A stretch of 20,608 bases of DNA, from contig CAKSLU010000026.1 in assembly GCA_934474225.1 (NCBI GenBank), positions 1 to 20,608 of the forward strand. Reading direction: 5' to 3'. Positions 1-7,168 of the stretch are shown here, one piece after another. The notes beneath the pieces are model-generated. The model ran no database searches, was not told the DNA's origin, and saw only the letters and a program-made list of their open reading frames with translations. The DNA comes from an uncultured Eubacteriales bacterium. Lineage in GTDB: Bacteria; Bacillota; Clostridia; Oscillospirales; CAG-272. Each line of letters begins with the position of its first letter. The stretch's first letter is position 1. A program made the position numbers and the translations under genes.

Positions 1-44
1 CCCTGACCAAAGTATACGTCTCTGGGTAAAGTAAATCTTGCCAT
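1..44 (-). CDS. Iron-containing alcohol dehydrogenase, N-terminal fragment
   Basis: Only the first 14 codons are inside the window; the gene continues off the left edge. Read on the minus strand from the ATG at 42-44 it gives MARFTLPRDVYFGQ, which I recognise as the usual N-terminus of clostridial group III (iron-containing) alcohol dehydrogenases and butanol dehydrogenases (typically MARFTLPRD-I-Y-x-G). These enzymes interconvert aldehydes and alcohols with NAD(P)H and reoxidise cofactor during fermentation. An excellent ribosome binding site (CGGAGGG at about 52-58) precedes the start by about 7 bases, and a perfect consensus promoter lies about 65 bases further upstream. Substrate and full length cannot be seen. 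The identification rests on very few residues. Confidence 0.68.
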   Translation of the reverse strand, partial: MARFTLPRDVYFGQ

Positions 45-109
45 AATAAAGCCCTCCGTTAAAAATATAATTTTTGTAAAAGTGCCTTTGAACTCTTGCT
101 TACGGCTTC

Positions 110-138
110 ATTATAGCGAGTCGTTTTGTCAATGTCAA
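110..138 (-). promoter_or_regulatory. Consensus sigma-A promoter of the alcohol dehydrogenase gene
   Basis: On the minus strand TTGACA (133-138) is followed after exactly 17 bases by TATAAT (110-115), a perfect match to the housekeeping promoter consensus. The expected transcript starts near 103 and has a leader of about 60 bases before the ATG at 44. A perfect consensus suggests strong basal expression, perhaps held down by a repressor. Confidence 0.85.
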
Positions 139-144
139 TAGTTT

Positions 145-180
145 GTTAAAAATTTCGCGTAACTTCGTAAAAATTTTAAC
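145..180. promoter_or_regulatory. AT-rich inverted repeat upstream of the adh promoter
   Basis: GTTAAAAATTT at 145-155 is mirrored, with one slip, by AAAAATTTTAAC at 169-180. It lies just upstream of the -35 box for the leftward promoter, where an UP element or an operator would be. The half-site TTGTTAA at 143-149 resembles half of a Rex operator, but the second half is not at the Rex spacing, so I do not call a Rex site. Function is inferred only from position. Confidence 0.3.
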
Positions 181-222
181 ATAATCGTCACATTTCAACG
201 GAAGACTGCCCGCAAATGCCGC

Positions 223-270
223 AAAAAAAAATAGGTACGGCATACAAATTTTTTTGTATGCCGTACCTAT
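223..270 (-). terminator. Rho-independent terminator of the sialidase-like gene
   Basis: ATAGGTACGGCATACAAA (231-248) pairs perfectly with the arm ending at 270 across a loop of a few T residues. On the minus strand the stem is followed by eight U residues (A-run at 223-230). It sits about 40 bases beyond the stop of the gene ending at 310 and insulates it from the adh promoter. Confidence 0.9.
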
Positions 271-309
271 AGTTATACGGATTGTACCTTTGCGCGCAGC
301 GCCCGCGGC

Positions 310-2319
310 TTACTTTGCGGCGGGCATGAGCACCACGGCAGGCCAGGATAATGTCTCGTCCGTCGGCACATCCATGCTGTCCGAGATTGTCTCCCCGCCG
401 TCTGCGTTGACAAGCGCGATACGCACGCGCATCTGCGCGGCATCCGATAGCCCGAGGAGCGCCTTCGGCACGGCAACTTCCGTGACGCTGCCGATATCGC
501 TGTCGCTGCTGTCATCCAATGTGCCGAGGAAACGGACGACGGCACTGCCGCCAACAAGTTCCTTTTGCAGCACGCCGTTTTCGTACAGTTCGATTTTGCA
601 GTCTCCGCGCGGCGAAACCGTGATGCGGTAGTCCGCCGCGGCGCCTGCCGCGATGCAGACCGTCGCGGTATCGTCCGCAGTCAGGCATGTATCGAGCCGG
701 GACAAAAGGAAGTAGACATTCTCATCGTCGTGCGCCGTGCGCAGAGTGACCTGCGCCTGCGAAGCACTGCCGACAAAGAGCGCGTCGGTATTCCCTGCCC
801 AGTCGTTTGTATACCCGTCCACGAAAATCTTGGCATACGGCGCGTCCGTGCGGTGGTTGAGATACCCGCGCACCATGGCGACGCCGCCGGCAACAAATTC
901 ACCCTTGTCATCATAGGTATGCGCCCCGTTGGCAAACAGCATCGCATGGCTGCCGACCGACTCGGCACAGCCCCAAATGCCCGCCGCATTCGGCATGGCG
1001 GAGAACGGCGACGATGAAAATGCGCTGCCGTCCGGCGCGCCCATGCGGGAAAGCAGGCGATTGCCGCGCGCATAGGTGATCACCACCTCGCCGGATTGAA
1101 AGCGCGCGAGGAACGGCGAGGTGCCGATCCAGGCGCTCGGCACCGTGGTGTCGGGGCCCGCCTCGGTGAGCGCGAGGTGACGCCATGCGCCGTCTGCCTC
1201 GGACAATGCATAGGAAATGGTGAAATTTTTGTTGTCCTCCAGCGGGCGAATCTCGGTGGCAATCATGGTCTTGCCGGTTGCCAGCCGCACCGCCTCGGGC
1301 ATCTGCCCGCAGAAATACGGCAAATTGTTCCGCGTGCCGGTGGACTGCTGGAAGACCGTCGTCGCGCGGCAATCCGCGGCGCGCATCTCGTCAAGGGTGG
1401 GCGACCAAGTGTAGCCGCCGTCGCGGGAAATCAAAAGACCCGAACCGCTGGTGCGGTAATGCGTATCATAGCCGTACTTCTCAATGTAGGGCGCAATCTG
1501 CGTGAAATACAGTTCGACGCGATCCTCCTGCAAAAGGAAGGAGGTCTCCCAGTTCTGCCCGACATAGATGCGCGTCGGCGCAGACCATGTAATGCCGCCG
1601 CTTGCGGTCACTTTGCCGCGCACAAGGTCGATGCCTGAAAGGCTGTTATAGGTTGTGTATCCCTTAAACGGGCGCACCGAATAGGCGCAGAGAATGTCGC
1701 CGTCCGGCAGGACAACCGCATCCGGGCAAGCGGCATAATAATAGTCGGTCTCCCCGGCGAGTGTGCCGTCCGTATGAGTAAACTTATGCTTGGCGCAGTC
1801 ATACAGCACCTCGGGGGGATTCCAGTTTACGCCGTCGCGACTGGTTGCATAGTAGAGATGCTGCCCCGTGCGCAGGCGATGGTAAAGCAGGAGATAGAGG
1901 TCCTCGCGCACCTTTTTCACGCGGGGATACCACGCGTTTTCATAGCGAAAACTGCCCGTGGTGCTCTCATTCAAGACCACTGCCGTGCGGTAGTCGGTCT
2001 CCACCGTTGCCGTTTGATAGTCGTCTGCCATGTGGTCACCGTCACTGCCGCCCGTGTTCAGCTTGGCAATCGGCAACAGTTCGGTCTTCATGCACAGCAT
2101 GTCGAGCACATCCAAAATGGTGACTTTGCCGTCACCGTCCGCATCATACTGCGCGTCATAGCCGCCGTCAAGGCTGAGGCGAAGCGCCGCGAGCGCATCG
2201 GTGATTGGATAATAGGCACAGCCGCCGTCCCCGTCGGCGTGCCACGCGAGTGCCGCCGTCGGTAGGCAAAGGAGGAAGGACAGAAGAATCGCAATGCCGA
2301 AGATATGTGTCTTGCGCAT
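310..2319 (-). CDS. Secreted sialidase-fold (BNR/Asp-box) protein with N-terminal dockerin-like module and C-terminal carbohydrate-binding-like domain
   Basis: The 669-aa product opens with a Sec signal peptide (MRKTHIF, hydrophobic to about residue 23, probable cleavage after ALA at 25). Residues about 27-80 form a dockerin-like pair of calcium loops. The second is canonical (DADGDGKVTILD at 59-70); the first (HADGDGG) is degenerate. The middle, about 100-480, carries Asp-boxes (SRDGVNW and SRDGGYTW, S-x-D-x-G-x-x-W) typical of six-bladed sialidase/neuraminidase propellers. The last ~150 residues (from about FVDGYTNDW) resemble CBM9-like beta-sandwich modules. It probably acts on extracellular glycans, but I could not place the sialidase Arg triad, so sialidase activity is not assured. 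Dockerins usually lie at the C-terminus, so this order is uncommon. Start: ATG at 2317-2319 with GAGGG upstream and a good promoter. Monocistronic. Confidence 0.8.
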   Translation of the reverse strand: MRKTHIFGIAILLSFLLCLPTAALAWHADGDGGCAYYPITDALAALRLSLDGGYDAQYDADGDGKVTILDVLDMLCMKTELLPIAKLNTGGSDGDHMADDYQTATVETDYRTAVVLNESTTGSFRYENAWYPRVKKVREDLYLLLYHRLRTGQHLYYATSRDGVNWNPPEVLYDCAKHKFTHTDGTLAGETDYYYAACPDAVVLPDGDILCAYSVRPFKGYTTYNSLSGIDLVRGKVTASGGITWSAPTRIYVGQNWETSFLLQEDRVELYFTQIAPYIEKYGYDTHYRTSGSGLLISRDGGYTWSPTLDEMRAADCRATTVFQQSTGTRNNLPYFCGQMPEAVRLATGKTMIATEIRPLEDNKNFTISYALSEADGAWRHLALTEAGPDTTVPSAWIGTSPFLARFQSGEVVITYARGNRLLSRMGAPDGSAFSSSPFSAMPNAAGIWGCAESVGSHAMLFANGAHTYDDKGEFVAGGVAMVRGYLNHRTDAPYAKIFVDGYTNDWAGNTDALFVGSASQAQVTLRTAHDDENVYFLLSRLDTCLTADDTATVCIAAGAAADYRITVSPRGDCKIELYENGVLQKELVGGSAVVRFLGTLDDSSDSDIGSVTEVAVPKALLGLSDAAQMRVRIALVNADGGETISDSMDVPTDETLSWPAVVLMPAAK

Positions 2320-2343
2320 GAAAATCCCTCACTTTCTTTTGCC

Positions 2344-2372
2344 AGTATACCATATTTTTGCCGCGGTGTAAA
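2344..2372 (-). promoter_or_regulatory. Sigma-A promoter of the sialidase-like gene
   Basis: On the minus strand TTTACA (2367-2372), 17-base spacer, TATACT (2344-2349): five of six matches in each box. The expected start site lies about 18 bases before the GTGAGGG ribosome binding site, giving a very short leader. Confidence 0.75.
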
Positions 2373-2402
2373 TATAAAAAGACGGCGAAAAAGCCGCCGC
2401 AT

Positions 2403-2442
2403 GTCACGGAAAAAGCCTCTCGCGAGAGGCTTTTTCCGTGAC
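2403..2442 (-). terminator. Bidirectional terminator after the solute-binding gene
   Basis: A perfect 40-base palindrome. Its core, GCCTCTCG/CGAGAGGC flanked by A5 and T5, can terminate in either direction. It begins 7 bases after the stop of the lipoprotein gene (2450). A second small hairpin (CGGC/GCCG with GAAAAA loop near 2384-2396, followed on the minus strand by T5) may back it up before the next promoter. Confidence 0.9.
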
Positions 2443-2449
2443 TTTCGGT

Positions 2450-3961
2450 TTAGTCTGCCGTATTCAGCTGGTTGAAGAAGAGGTTGATGGCATCAATCTT
2501 CTTGTTTGCCGCGTTCAGCGAGGTGTCATAGATGGACGACAGCGACGCATGCGTGCGCGAGTAGGAAATCAGCGAATCGCGGTAGTTGCCGATCTTGTAG
2601 TACATGCCGACATCGTAGACGCGCGAGCTGAAGATGATGTCGAGCATATCGGTGCTTTCCTCATCGCGCGTATACTGCCCGATGAGCGTCTGGTCATAGT
2701 AGGCAGGCGTCAGCACCTTCTGCCCCTGGTATGCCAGTTCCTCCAGCACAAGCCCCGCACGCGCGAAGTCGCCCGTCATTTCGGGGACGCAGATGTACTG
2801 TCCGGCATAGTCGCTGATGACATGACCGTAGCGTTCCTGGCTCTTGTCAAACTTCGGGAACGGCAGGATGCCGAAATCGGTCTCGCTGTCGCGGTGGCGC
2901 GGTACGGTGGTCAGCGTGGTGAAGTAGAAGAGCACCTGGTTGGAATCAAACATCTTGGTGCGGTTCGTGTCCCACTCGGCAGAGGGGCGCGCCTCGCCTG
3001 CCTGCGTGTCGTACTGATAGTTGAAGGTGTGCGCATAGTCGAAGTAGAGCCCTGCAAAGGTGTCAAACAGGTTGACCACGCGCTCGTTGTAGAAGGTCAG
3101 CTCAAGGTCGCCGTTTTTGTCAATCGAGCAAATCTTCTCACCCGCCGCCGCCAGAACCGCGAGCGTCGCGTCGTTCCAGGTCATCAGACCGAAAACATCA
3201 TTTTCGTCGTAGATGCCGTCCTGGTTTGCGTCCTCGCCGACGGCGCGTGCCAGCTCGATGAACTTCTCCAGCGTCCAGTCGCCGCTCTTGACCAGTTCAT
3301 AGGGGTCGTCGAGGCCGTATGCCGCGCGCATGCCCTTGTTAAACAGGATAGCGTTGGTGGACATGTTATCGACGAGCGAAATATCGCCCGTGGTATAGTA
3401 CATCTTGTTGCGAATCATCAAATCCGCGTTGGCGCGCTGATCCCAATAGGGCTTGGTCAGGTCGATGTACTTCATCGTCTCCTTATCGTTGAGGTCATGG
3501 ATATAGCCGCTGTATGCAAGTGTTGCAACATCCCAGGTGCCGACGGAGGCGGCATCGTAGGTGTGGTTGCCCGCCATATGGTCGCCGGCAATCTTCATAT
3601 AGCCCTCACCGCTGCCGTTGATGCGCATAAAGCCGAGAATCTCATCATAGGTGACATCGATGTTGTACTTATCCTTGAGGTAGGCATTGCGGCGGTAGAT
3701 GGCAGTGTCCACCGCAGTTCCCTCTTCGCCCTCGGACTTGAAGTCATTGAAGGCGTAGTTGCCGGCGACGAGGATTCTGAACTCGCCCGAAATATCGCCG
3801 ATTTCCTCCGGCGACGGAAGATCCGGCGTATTCGGGTCCTTGGTCTCGACCGTTTCCTCGGAAGAAGCGGTCGTCCCTGCGGGCGTCTTTTCATCGCCGC
3901 AGGCGGCAAACATCGGCAGAAGCATGAAGACCGCAAGCAGCAGCGCAATTCCTTTTTTCAT
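2450..3961 (-). CDS. ABC-type extracellular solute-binding lipoprotein (family 1, sugar-type)
   Basis: The 503-aa product starts with a lipoprotein signal: MKKG, hydrophobic stretch, then lipobox MFAAC with lipidated Cys21, followed by a Thr/Ser/Glu-rich linker to about residue 50. The mature part looks like a family 1 solute-binding protein (for example FRILVAGNYAFND near 61-73, WDQRANADLMIRNKMY, and NKGMRAAYGLDDPYELVKSGDWTLEKF, a run typical of this family). It would capture an oligosaccharide or similar solute outside the membrane. No permease or ATPase gene lies beside it, so it is an orphan or works with a distant transporter. Ribosome binding site AAAGGG precedes the ATG at 3959-3961. 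It stands alone between two terminators, next to a secreted glycan-active protein, which fits glycan foraging. Confidence 0.85.
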   Translation of the reverse strand: MKKGIALLLAVFMLLPMFAACGDEKTPAGTTASSEETVETKDPNTPDLPSPEEIGDISGEFRILVAGNYAFNDFKSEGEEGTAVDTAIYRRNAYLKDKYNIDVTYDEILGFMRINGSGEGYMKIAGDHMAGNHTYDAASVGTWDVATLAYSGYIHDLNDKETMKYIDLTKPYWDQRANADLMIRNKMYYTTGDISLVDNMSTNAILFNKGMRAAYGLDDPYELVKSGDWTLEKFIELARAVGEDANQDGIYDENDVFGLMTWNDATLAVLAAAGEKICSIDKNGDLELTFYNERVVNLFDTFAGLYFDYAHTFNYQYDTQAGEARPSAEWDTNRTKMFDSNQVLFYFTTLTTVPRHRDSETDFGILPFPKFDKSQERYGHVISDYAGQYICVPEMTGDFARAGLVLEELAYQGQKVLTPAYYDQTLIGQYTRDEESTDMLDIIFSSRVYDVGMYYKIGNYRDSLISYSRTHASLSSIYDTSLNAANKKIDAINLFFNQLNTAD

Positions 3962-4000
3962 TGTCTTACCCTTTCTTTGATGTGGTATGTTCTGCTTTCA

Positions 4001-4029
4001 ATTATAAAAGAACCGCTGCGAAATTGCCA
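4001..4029 (-). promoter_or_regulatory. Probable promoter of the solute-binding gene
   Basis: A perfect -10 box TATAAT (4001-4006, minus strand) with only a poor -35 (TGGCAA at 4024-4029, 17-base spacing). A strong -10 with a weak -35 fits a promoter that needs an activator; no operator is evident. Confidence 0.5.
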
Positions 4030-4078
4030 TAGTTTGCGGCAATCACCGTCATTTTAGCAAGATATTCAGTGAAATGTG

Positions 4079-4108
4079 AAAGATGTGACCAAGAGCGGTC
4101 ACATCTTT
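4079..4108 (-). terminator. Probable terminator after the anti-sigma-like gene
   Basis: A perfect 12-base stem (AAAGATGTGACC, 4079-4090, with its complement at 4097-4108) and a 6-base loop, 8 bases beyond the stop at 4117. The T-tract on the minus strand is short and interrupted (TCTTTCACATTTC), so termination may be partial. Confidence 0.6.
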
Positions 4109-4116
4109 CCTGTTTC

Positions 4117-6480
4117 TTATGGGCACAATGCCGAAATGTCGCCGAGGTCGATGCTGCCGTCTGGGCGGAAGGAGGTCAGGTGTCCGTCCTCGATGAGGAA
4201 CTCCCACTGCACATCCGCCGCAAGCAGGCGTTCGCCCTCGCGGGCGGCATCATAGGGGACCGCCGCCGTCACATCGAGGACAAGCGTGCCGCCGTCCTCG
4301 GCGGACAGCGTGGCGAGCGTTCGCCCGCCCGCATAGCGTAGGCTCTCGAGCGTAATGGTGACCATTTCGCCGTCTGCTGCCTGCACGCCGAAGGTGAACG
4401 TATAGTAGTTCGGGCGAGTCACAGCGCGGAAACTTTCGATGACCGGACGGATGACGCGGTCAAAATAGTCGGCGGGGTCGTCCGGGTAGACCGTGAAGTT
4501 GCAGAGAACCACCTCGCCTGCGGAAAGCATCTTGGTCGTGCTGTCGGCAAACATCGCCGCGCTGTACCAGATCTCGTCCCGCTCGGCATATTTGCCGCGC
4601 AGGATGATGCGTTCGGCATTGTTTTCAATGATTTCACCGTCTGTGGTAATCATGCCGCGGAGGGAGAGCTCGGTCAAGTCCCATTTGCCGTCCCGGTACG
4701 GCTCATCCGGCTTGCCGTACAAATCGCAGAGCGAGTAGAACCCGGTCATGCGCGTGGCGTTCTCGGGCGTGGTCTCCATGCGGCGGATGTCATCGAGGTA
4801 GTTGTCGCCGACCCAGGTCTCGGGCACGGTGATGACATAGTCCGTGATCTCCCGCCTGCCGTATTCGGAGAGCAGCACGCGGTCAACCGTGACATCCTCG
4901 CGGAAGGCGCGGCGGTAGTCAGTCACCTGCTCTGGGTAGAGTTCATGCGGGTCAAATTCAAATGTGCCGTATTCGTTCTCCCCCGTGACGGTGTCGTTGT
5001 CTTTCCAGGACAGTGTACCGTGCGTGTACCTGCCGAAGTAGCGGTTCATATAGTCGGCATAGGTGTTCATGCTCGGCTCAAACACCTCGCCGTCGAGGCT
5101 GTGGATGCGGAAGTACCAGTCGCCGTCCTGCCGGTACTCGACAATGACGCGGTTTCCGTCCGGCGAGAACAGCAGCTCGTAAGTGAAGTCGCCGCGAAGC
5201 GGCAGTTCCGCCCGCGCGACGGCGTCGGTCTCGGTGTTGTGAAAGACCAACACGTTGTCTGCGACGGTCACATTCCACGCGCCATAGTGTTCGGCATTCT
5301 GTGCAGACTTTGCAAGGAAAGTCACCGTCTCAATGCGCCACGGCGCATTGTCCCAGTCGAGCAGGTCAAGCGCGCCGCCGTAGAGATACGCCTCGGCAAT
5401 CAGGGTCACTTCGTCCCCGAGCGGCATCCGCAGCTCAATGTCATAGATGCCCGTGCCGCCCCAGCCATTATCGCGGAAGGTAAGCGATGCGAAATCGGCG
5501 GCATCCGGCAGCACCGCGCCCGCGGGCAGCGGCGCGCCGACGATGTTTGTGAGCCGCGCGTAGTCGCCGGACGGCTCTGTGCCGTCCCGATAATAGGCGA
5601 GGATAGCGTTGAGCTGCCCGAGCAAGTAGGCGCGGTCGCTGAGCGTAATTGCCTCGGCAGGCGTGATCTGCCCGCGCACCATCTGCTCAAGCGGCGACAT
5701 GTGCCCCGCAATCTGCGTCAGGAAGAACGGCACGCCGTCAAACGCGCCCTGCCCAAGTTCTGCATGCTGCGGAATGTACCCGTCCACCGCCTGCGTGCAG
5801 GATGCAAATGCGCCCTCCTCCACGCGAGTGGTGGATTCCGGCAGGTGGATTTCGGTCAGCGCACAGCCTGCAAAGGCGTTGTAGCCGATATATTCGAGCG
5901 TGTCGCAGAAGGTGACGGCGGTCAGCTTTGAGCCCTGGAACGCATGCGCGCCGATATACCGCGTGCCGTCCGGCAGGGTGTACACGGTCGCTTCCCTGTC
6001 CTCAAAGCGGACGAGCATCGAGCCGTCAAAGGTGAAGATCGCGCCGTCGCGCTTGACAAACGCGGTGTTTTCGTCCTCGAGCACAAGGTCAACCAAATCG
6101 TCCAGCCCCGCAAAGGCGTTTGCACCGACGGTCTTCACATTTTTGCCGAGCGTGACCGTGGCAATCGTCGCGCGGCTCTCGTTGTCGCGGAAGGCATAGT
6201 CGGCGACGGCGGTGACCGCCTCGGGGAAAACCACATCGGTCTCGCTGCCGCTGTAGCGCTTGAGCACGCCGTCCTCGATGTAAAACCCGTTCTCGTCGAT
6301 GATGACCGGGGTTTGCAGTTGTGTGAAGACCAGCACGGCGGCAAGCACGCAGAGCACGCATGCAGCGGCGATTGCCGAAAGCCGCCCGATGCGCACGCGG
6401 CGCGGGTGTGCCGCCGCTGCCTCGTCGACGTATTTGTCCTCGACAAGCGAAAACTTATCCAAAAGTTCGGAACCTCTCAC
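4117..6480 (-). CDS. Membrane-anchored anti-sigma-like protein with extracytoplasmic BspA-type leucine-rich repeats
   Basis: The 787-aa product starts at GTG 6478-6480, overlapping the TGA of the sigma factor gene by four bases (GTGA), with GGGGG eight bases upstream. Residues 1-32 are cytoplasmic and include ELLDKFSLVEDKYVDEA, a pattern I associate with short sigma-binding heads of clostridial anti-sigma proteins. There is no zinc-type HxxxCxxC motif. One transmembrane helix spans about 33-54. Outside the membrane, about 80-260 contains LRR_5/BspA-like repeats (TLGKNVKTVGANAFAGL, YIGYNAFAGC, RVEEGAFASC). The large C-terminal part, rich in aromatic and acidic residues, is not recognised. By gene order and topology I infer that it holds the neighbouring sigma factor at the membrane and releases it on an external stimulus. 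Sigma binding itself is not proven by sequence. Confidence 0.72.
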   Translation of the reverse strand: MRGSELLDKFSLVEDKYVDEAAAAHPRRVRIGRLSAIAAACVLCVLAAVLVFTQLQTPVIIDENGFYIEDGVLKRYSGSETDVVFPEAVTAVADYAFRDNESRATIATVTLGKNVKTVGANAFAGLDDLVDLVLEDENTAFVKRDGAIFTFDGSMLVRFEDREATVYTLPDGTRYIGAHAFQGSKLTAVTFCDTLEYIGYNAFAGCALTEIHLPESTTRVEEGAFASCTQAVDGYIPQHAELGQGAFDGVPFFLTQIAGHMSPLEQMVRGQITPAEAITLSDRAYLLGQLNAILAYYRDGTEPSGDYARLTNIVGAPLPAGAVLPDAADFASLTFRDNGWGGTGIYDIELRMPLGDEVTLIAEAYLYGGALDLLDWDNAPWRIETVTFLAKSAQNAEHYGAWNVTVADNVLVFHNTETDAVARAELPLRGDFTYELLFSPDGNRVIVEYRQDGDWYFRIHSLDGEVFEPSMNTYADYMNRYFGRYTHGTLSWKDNDTVTGENEYGTFEFDPHELYPEQVTDYRRAFREDVTVDRVLLSEYGRREITDYVITVPETWVGDNYLDDIRRMETTPENATRMTGFYSLCDLYGKPDEPYRDGKWDLTELSLRGMITTDGEIIENNAERIILRGKYAERDEIWYSAAMFADSTTKMLSAGEVVLCNFTVYPDDPADYFDRVIRPVIESFRAVTRPNYYTFTFGVQAADGEMVTITLESLRYAGGRTLATLSAEDGGTLVLDVTAAVPYDAAREGERLLAADVQWEFLIEDGHLTSFRPDGSIDLGDISALCP

Positions 6481-7037
6481 AGTGTAATCCCCCTTTCGTC
6501 GAGATAGCCGCGCAGGCGGGCGCGGGTGCGGAACAAAAGCGTCTTGACCTTGCCCTCGGTATAGCCGAAGCGGAGCGCCAGGTCGCGGATGCTGTCGGCA
6601 TACCAGTACCGCCGCAGGAAAATCTGCCGCGTTTCGGGCGCAAGTGTGCCGAGAAAGCCGTTCAGCGCGTCCGCTATGGCGCGGTCATCGAGGCGGCAGG
6701 CAAAATCGTCCGGCGCGGCGATGCACTCCTCCATCTCCCGCGACAGTTCCTCGATGCGTGCCGTGCGCTTCTGCCGCATATTTTTGCGGCAGCGGTCAAT
6801 CGACGCGGCGCGCACGATGCGGGCGAGAAACGCGAAAAAATAGGTGCGCGGTTCATGCGGCGGAATGCAGTTCCAGGCGTCGAGATAGGTGTCGCTGACG
6901 CATTCCTCGGCGTCCGCACTGCTCTCGGTGATGCGCTTGGACAGCGCATAGAGCTTTTTGCCGTATTTGCCGTCGGTCTCGCGGATGGCGCGTTCGTCCC
7001 GCCGAAGATACAAATCCACGATGCTGCTGTCTTCCAT
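6477..7037 (-). CDS. ECF-type RNA polymerase sigma factor
   Basis: The 186-aa product has the two domains of extracytoplasmic-function sigma factors. Sigma-2 (about 20-88) includes the core-binding segment ADAEECVSDTYLDAWN and FFAFLARIVRAASIDRCRK. Sigma-4 (about 118-178) contains the helix-turn-helix IRDLALRFGYTEGKVKTLLFRTRARL. The frame is open 28 codons further upstream, but I chose the ATG at 7035-7037 because AAAGGAG lies seven bases before it and family homology begins there. It is translationally coupled (4-base overlap) to the downstream LRR anti-sigma-like gene. Its upstream region holds a possible ECF-type promoter, suggesting autoregulation. The target regulon cannot be read from the window. 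Confidence 0.9.
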   Translation of the reverse strand: MEDSSIVDLYLRRDERAIRETDGKYGKKLYALSKRITESSADAEECVSDTYLDAWNCIPPHEPRTYFFAFLARIVRAASIDRCRKNMRQKRTARIEELSREMEECIAAPDDFACRLDDRAIADALNGFLGTLAPETRQIFLRRYWYADSIRDLALRFGYTEGKVKTLLFRTRARLRGYLDERGITL

Positions 7038-7070
7038 ATACAAGCTCCTTTCGGGTGTCCTCACCCTGTA

Positions 7071-7096
7071 TATCGCCGCGCCGGACGCAAGGTTTC
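7071..7096 (-). promoter_or_regulatory. Candidate ECF-type (self-regulated) promoter of the sigma gene
   Basis: On the minus strand GAAAC (7092-7096) is followed after 16 bases by CGATA (7071-7075). This resembles ECF promoters such as Bacillus SigW type (TGAAAC-N16-CGTA). It sits between the hydrogenase terminator and the sigma ribosome binding site, with a leader of about 26 bases. No housekeeping promoter is convincing here. A short motif like this can occur by chance. Confidence 0.42.
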
Positions 7097-7106
7097 GCAT
7101 TTGTGC

Positions 7107-7141
7107 AAAAAAAGGCTGCAAAAACCGCGGTTTTTGCAGCC
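7107..7141 (-). terminator. Strong terminator of the hydrogenase operon
   Basis: GGCTGCAAAAACC (7114-7126) pairs perfectly with 7129-7141 around a 2-base gap, followed on the minus strand by seven U residues (A-run 7107-7113). It lies 27 bases past the hydA stop and separates the operon from the sigma gene. Confidence 0.9.
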
Positions 7142-7168
7142 CTTCTCGGGATTGACTATAATTTCGGC

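Noticed and set aside
141..160. Rex operator before the alcohol dehydrogenase gene
   Set aside because: Only the half-site TTGTTAA is present; the second half is not at the required 4-base spacing.
2438..4057. 539-codon open frame on the plus strand opposite the solute-binding gene
   Set aside because: Exactly antisense to a clear lipoprotein gene with signal peptide and ribosome binding site; its translation is Arg/Val-rich with no domain, so it is a shadow of GC-rich codon usage.
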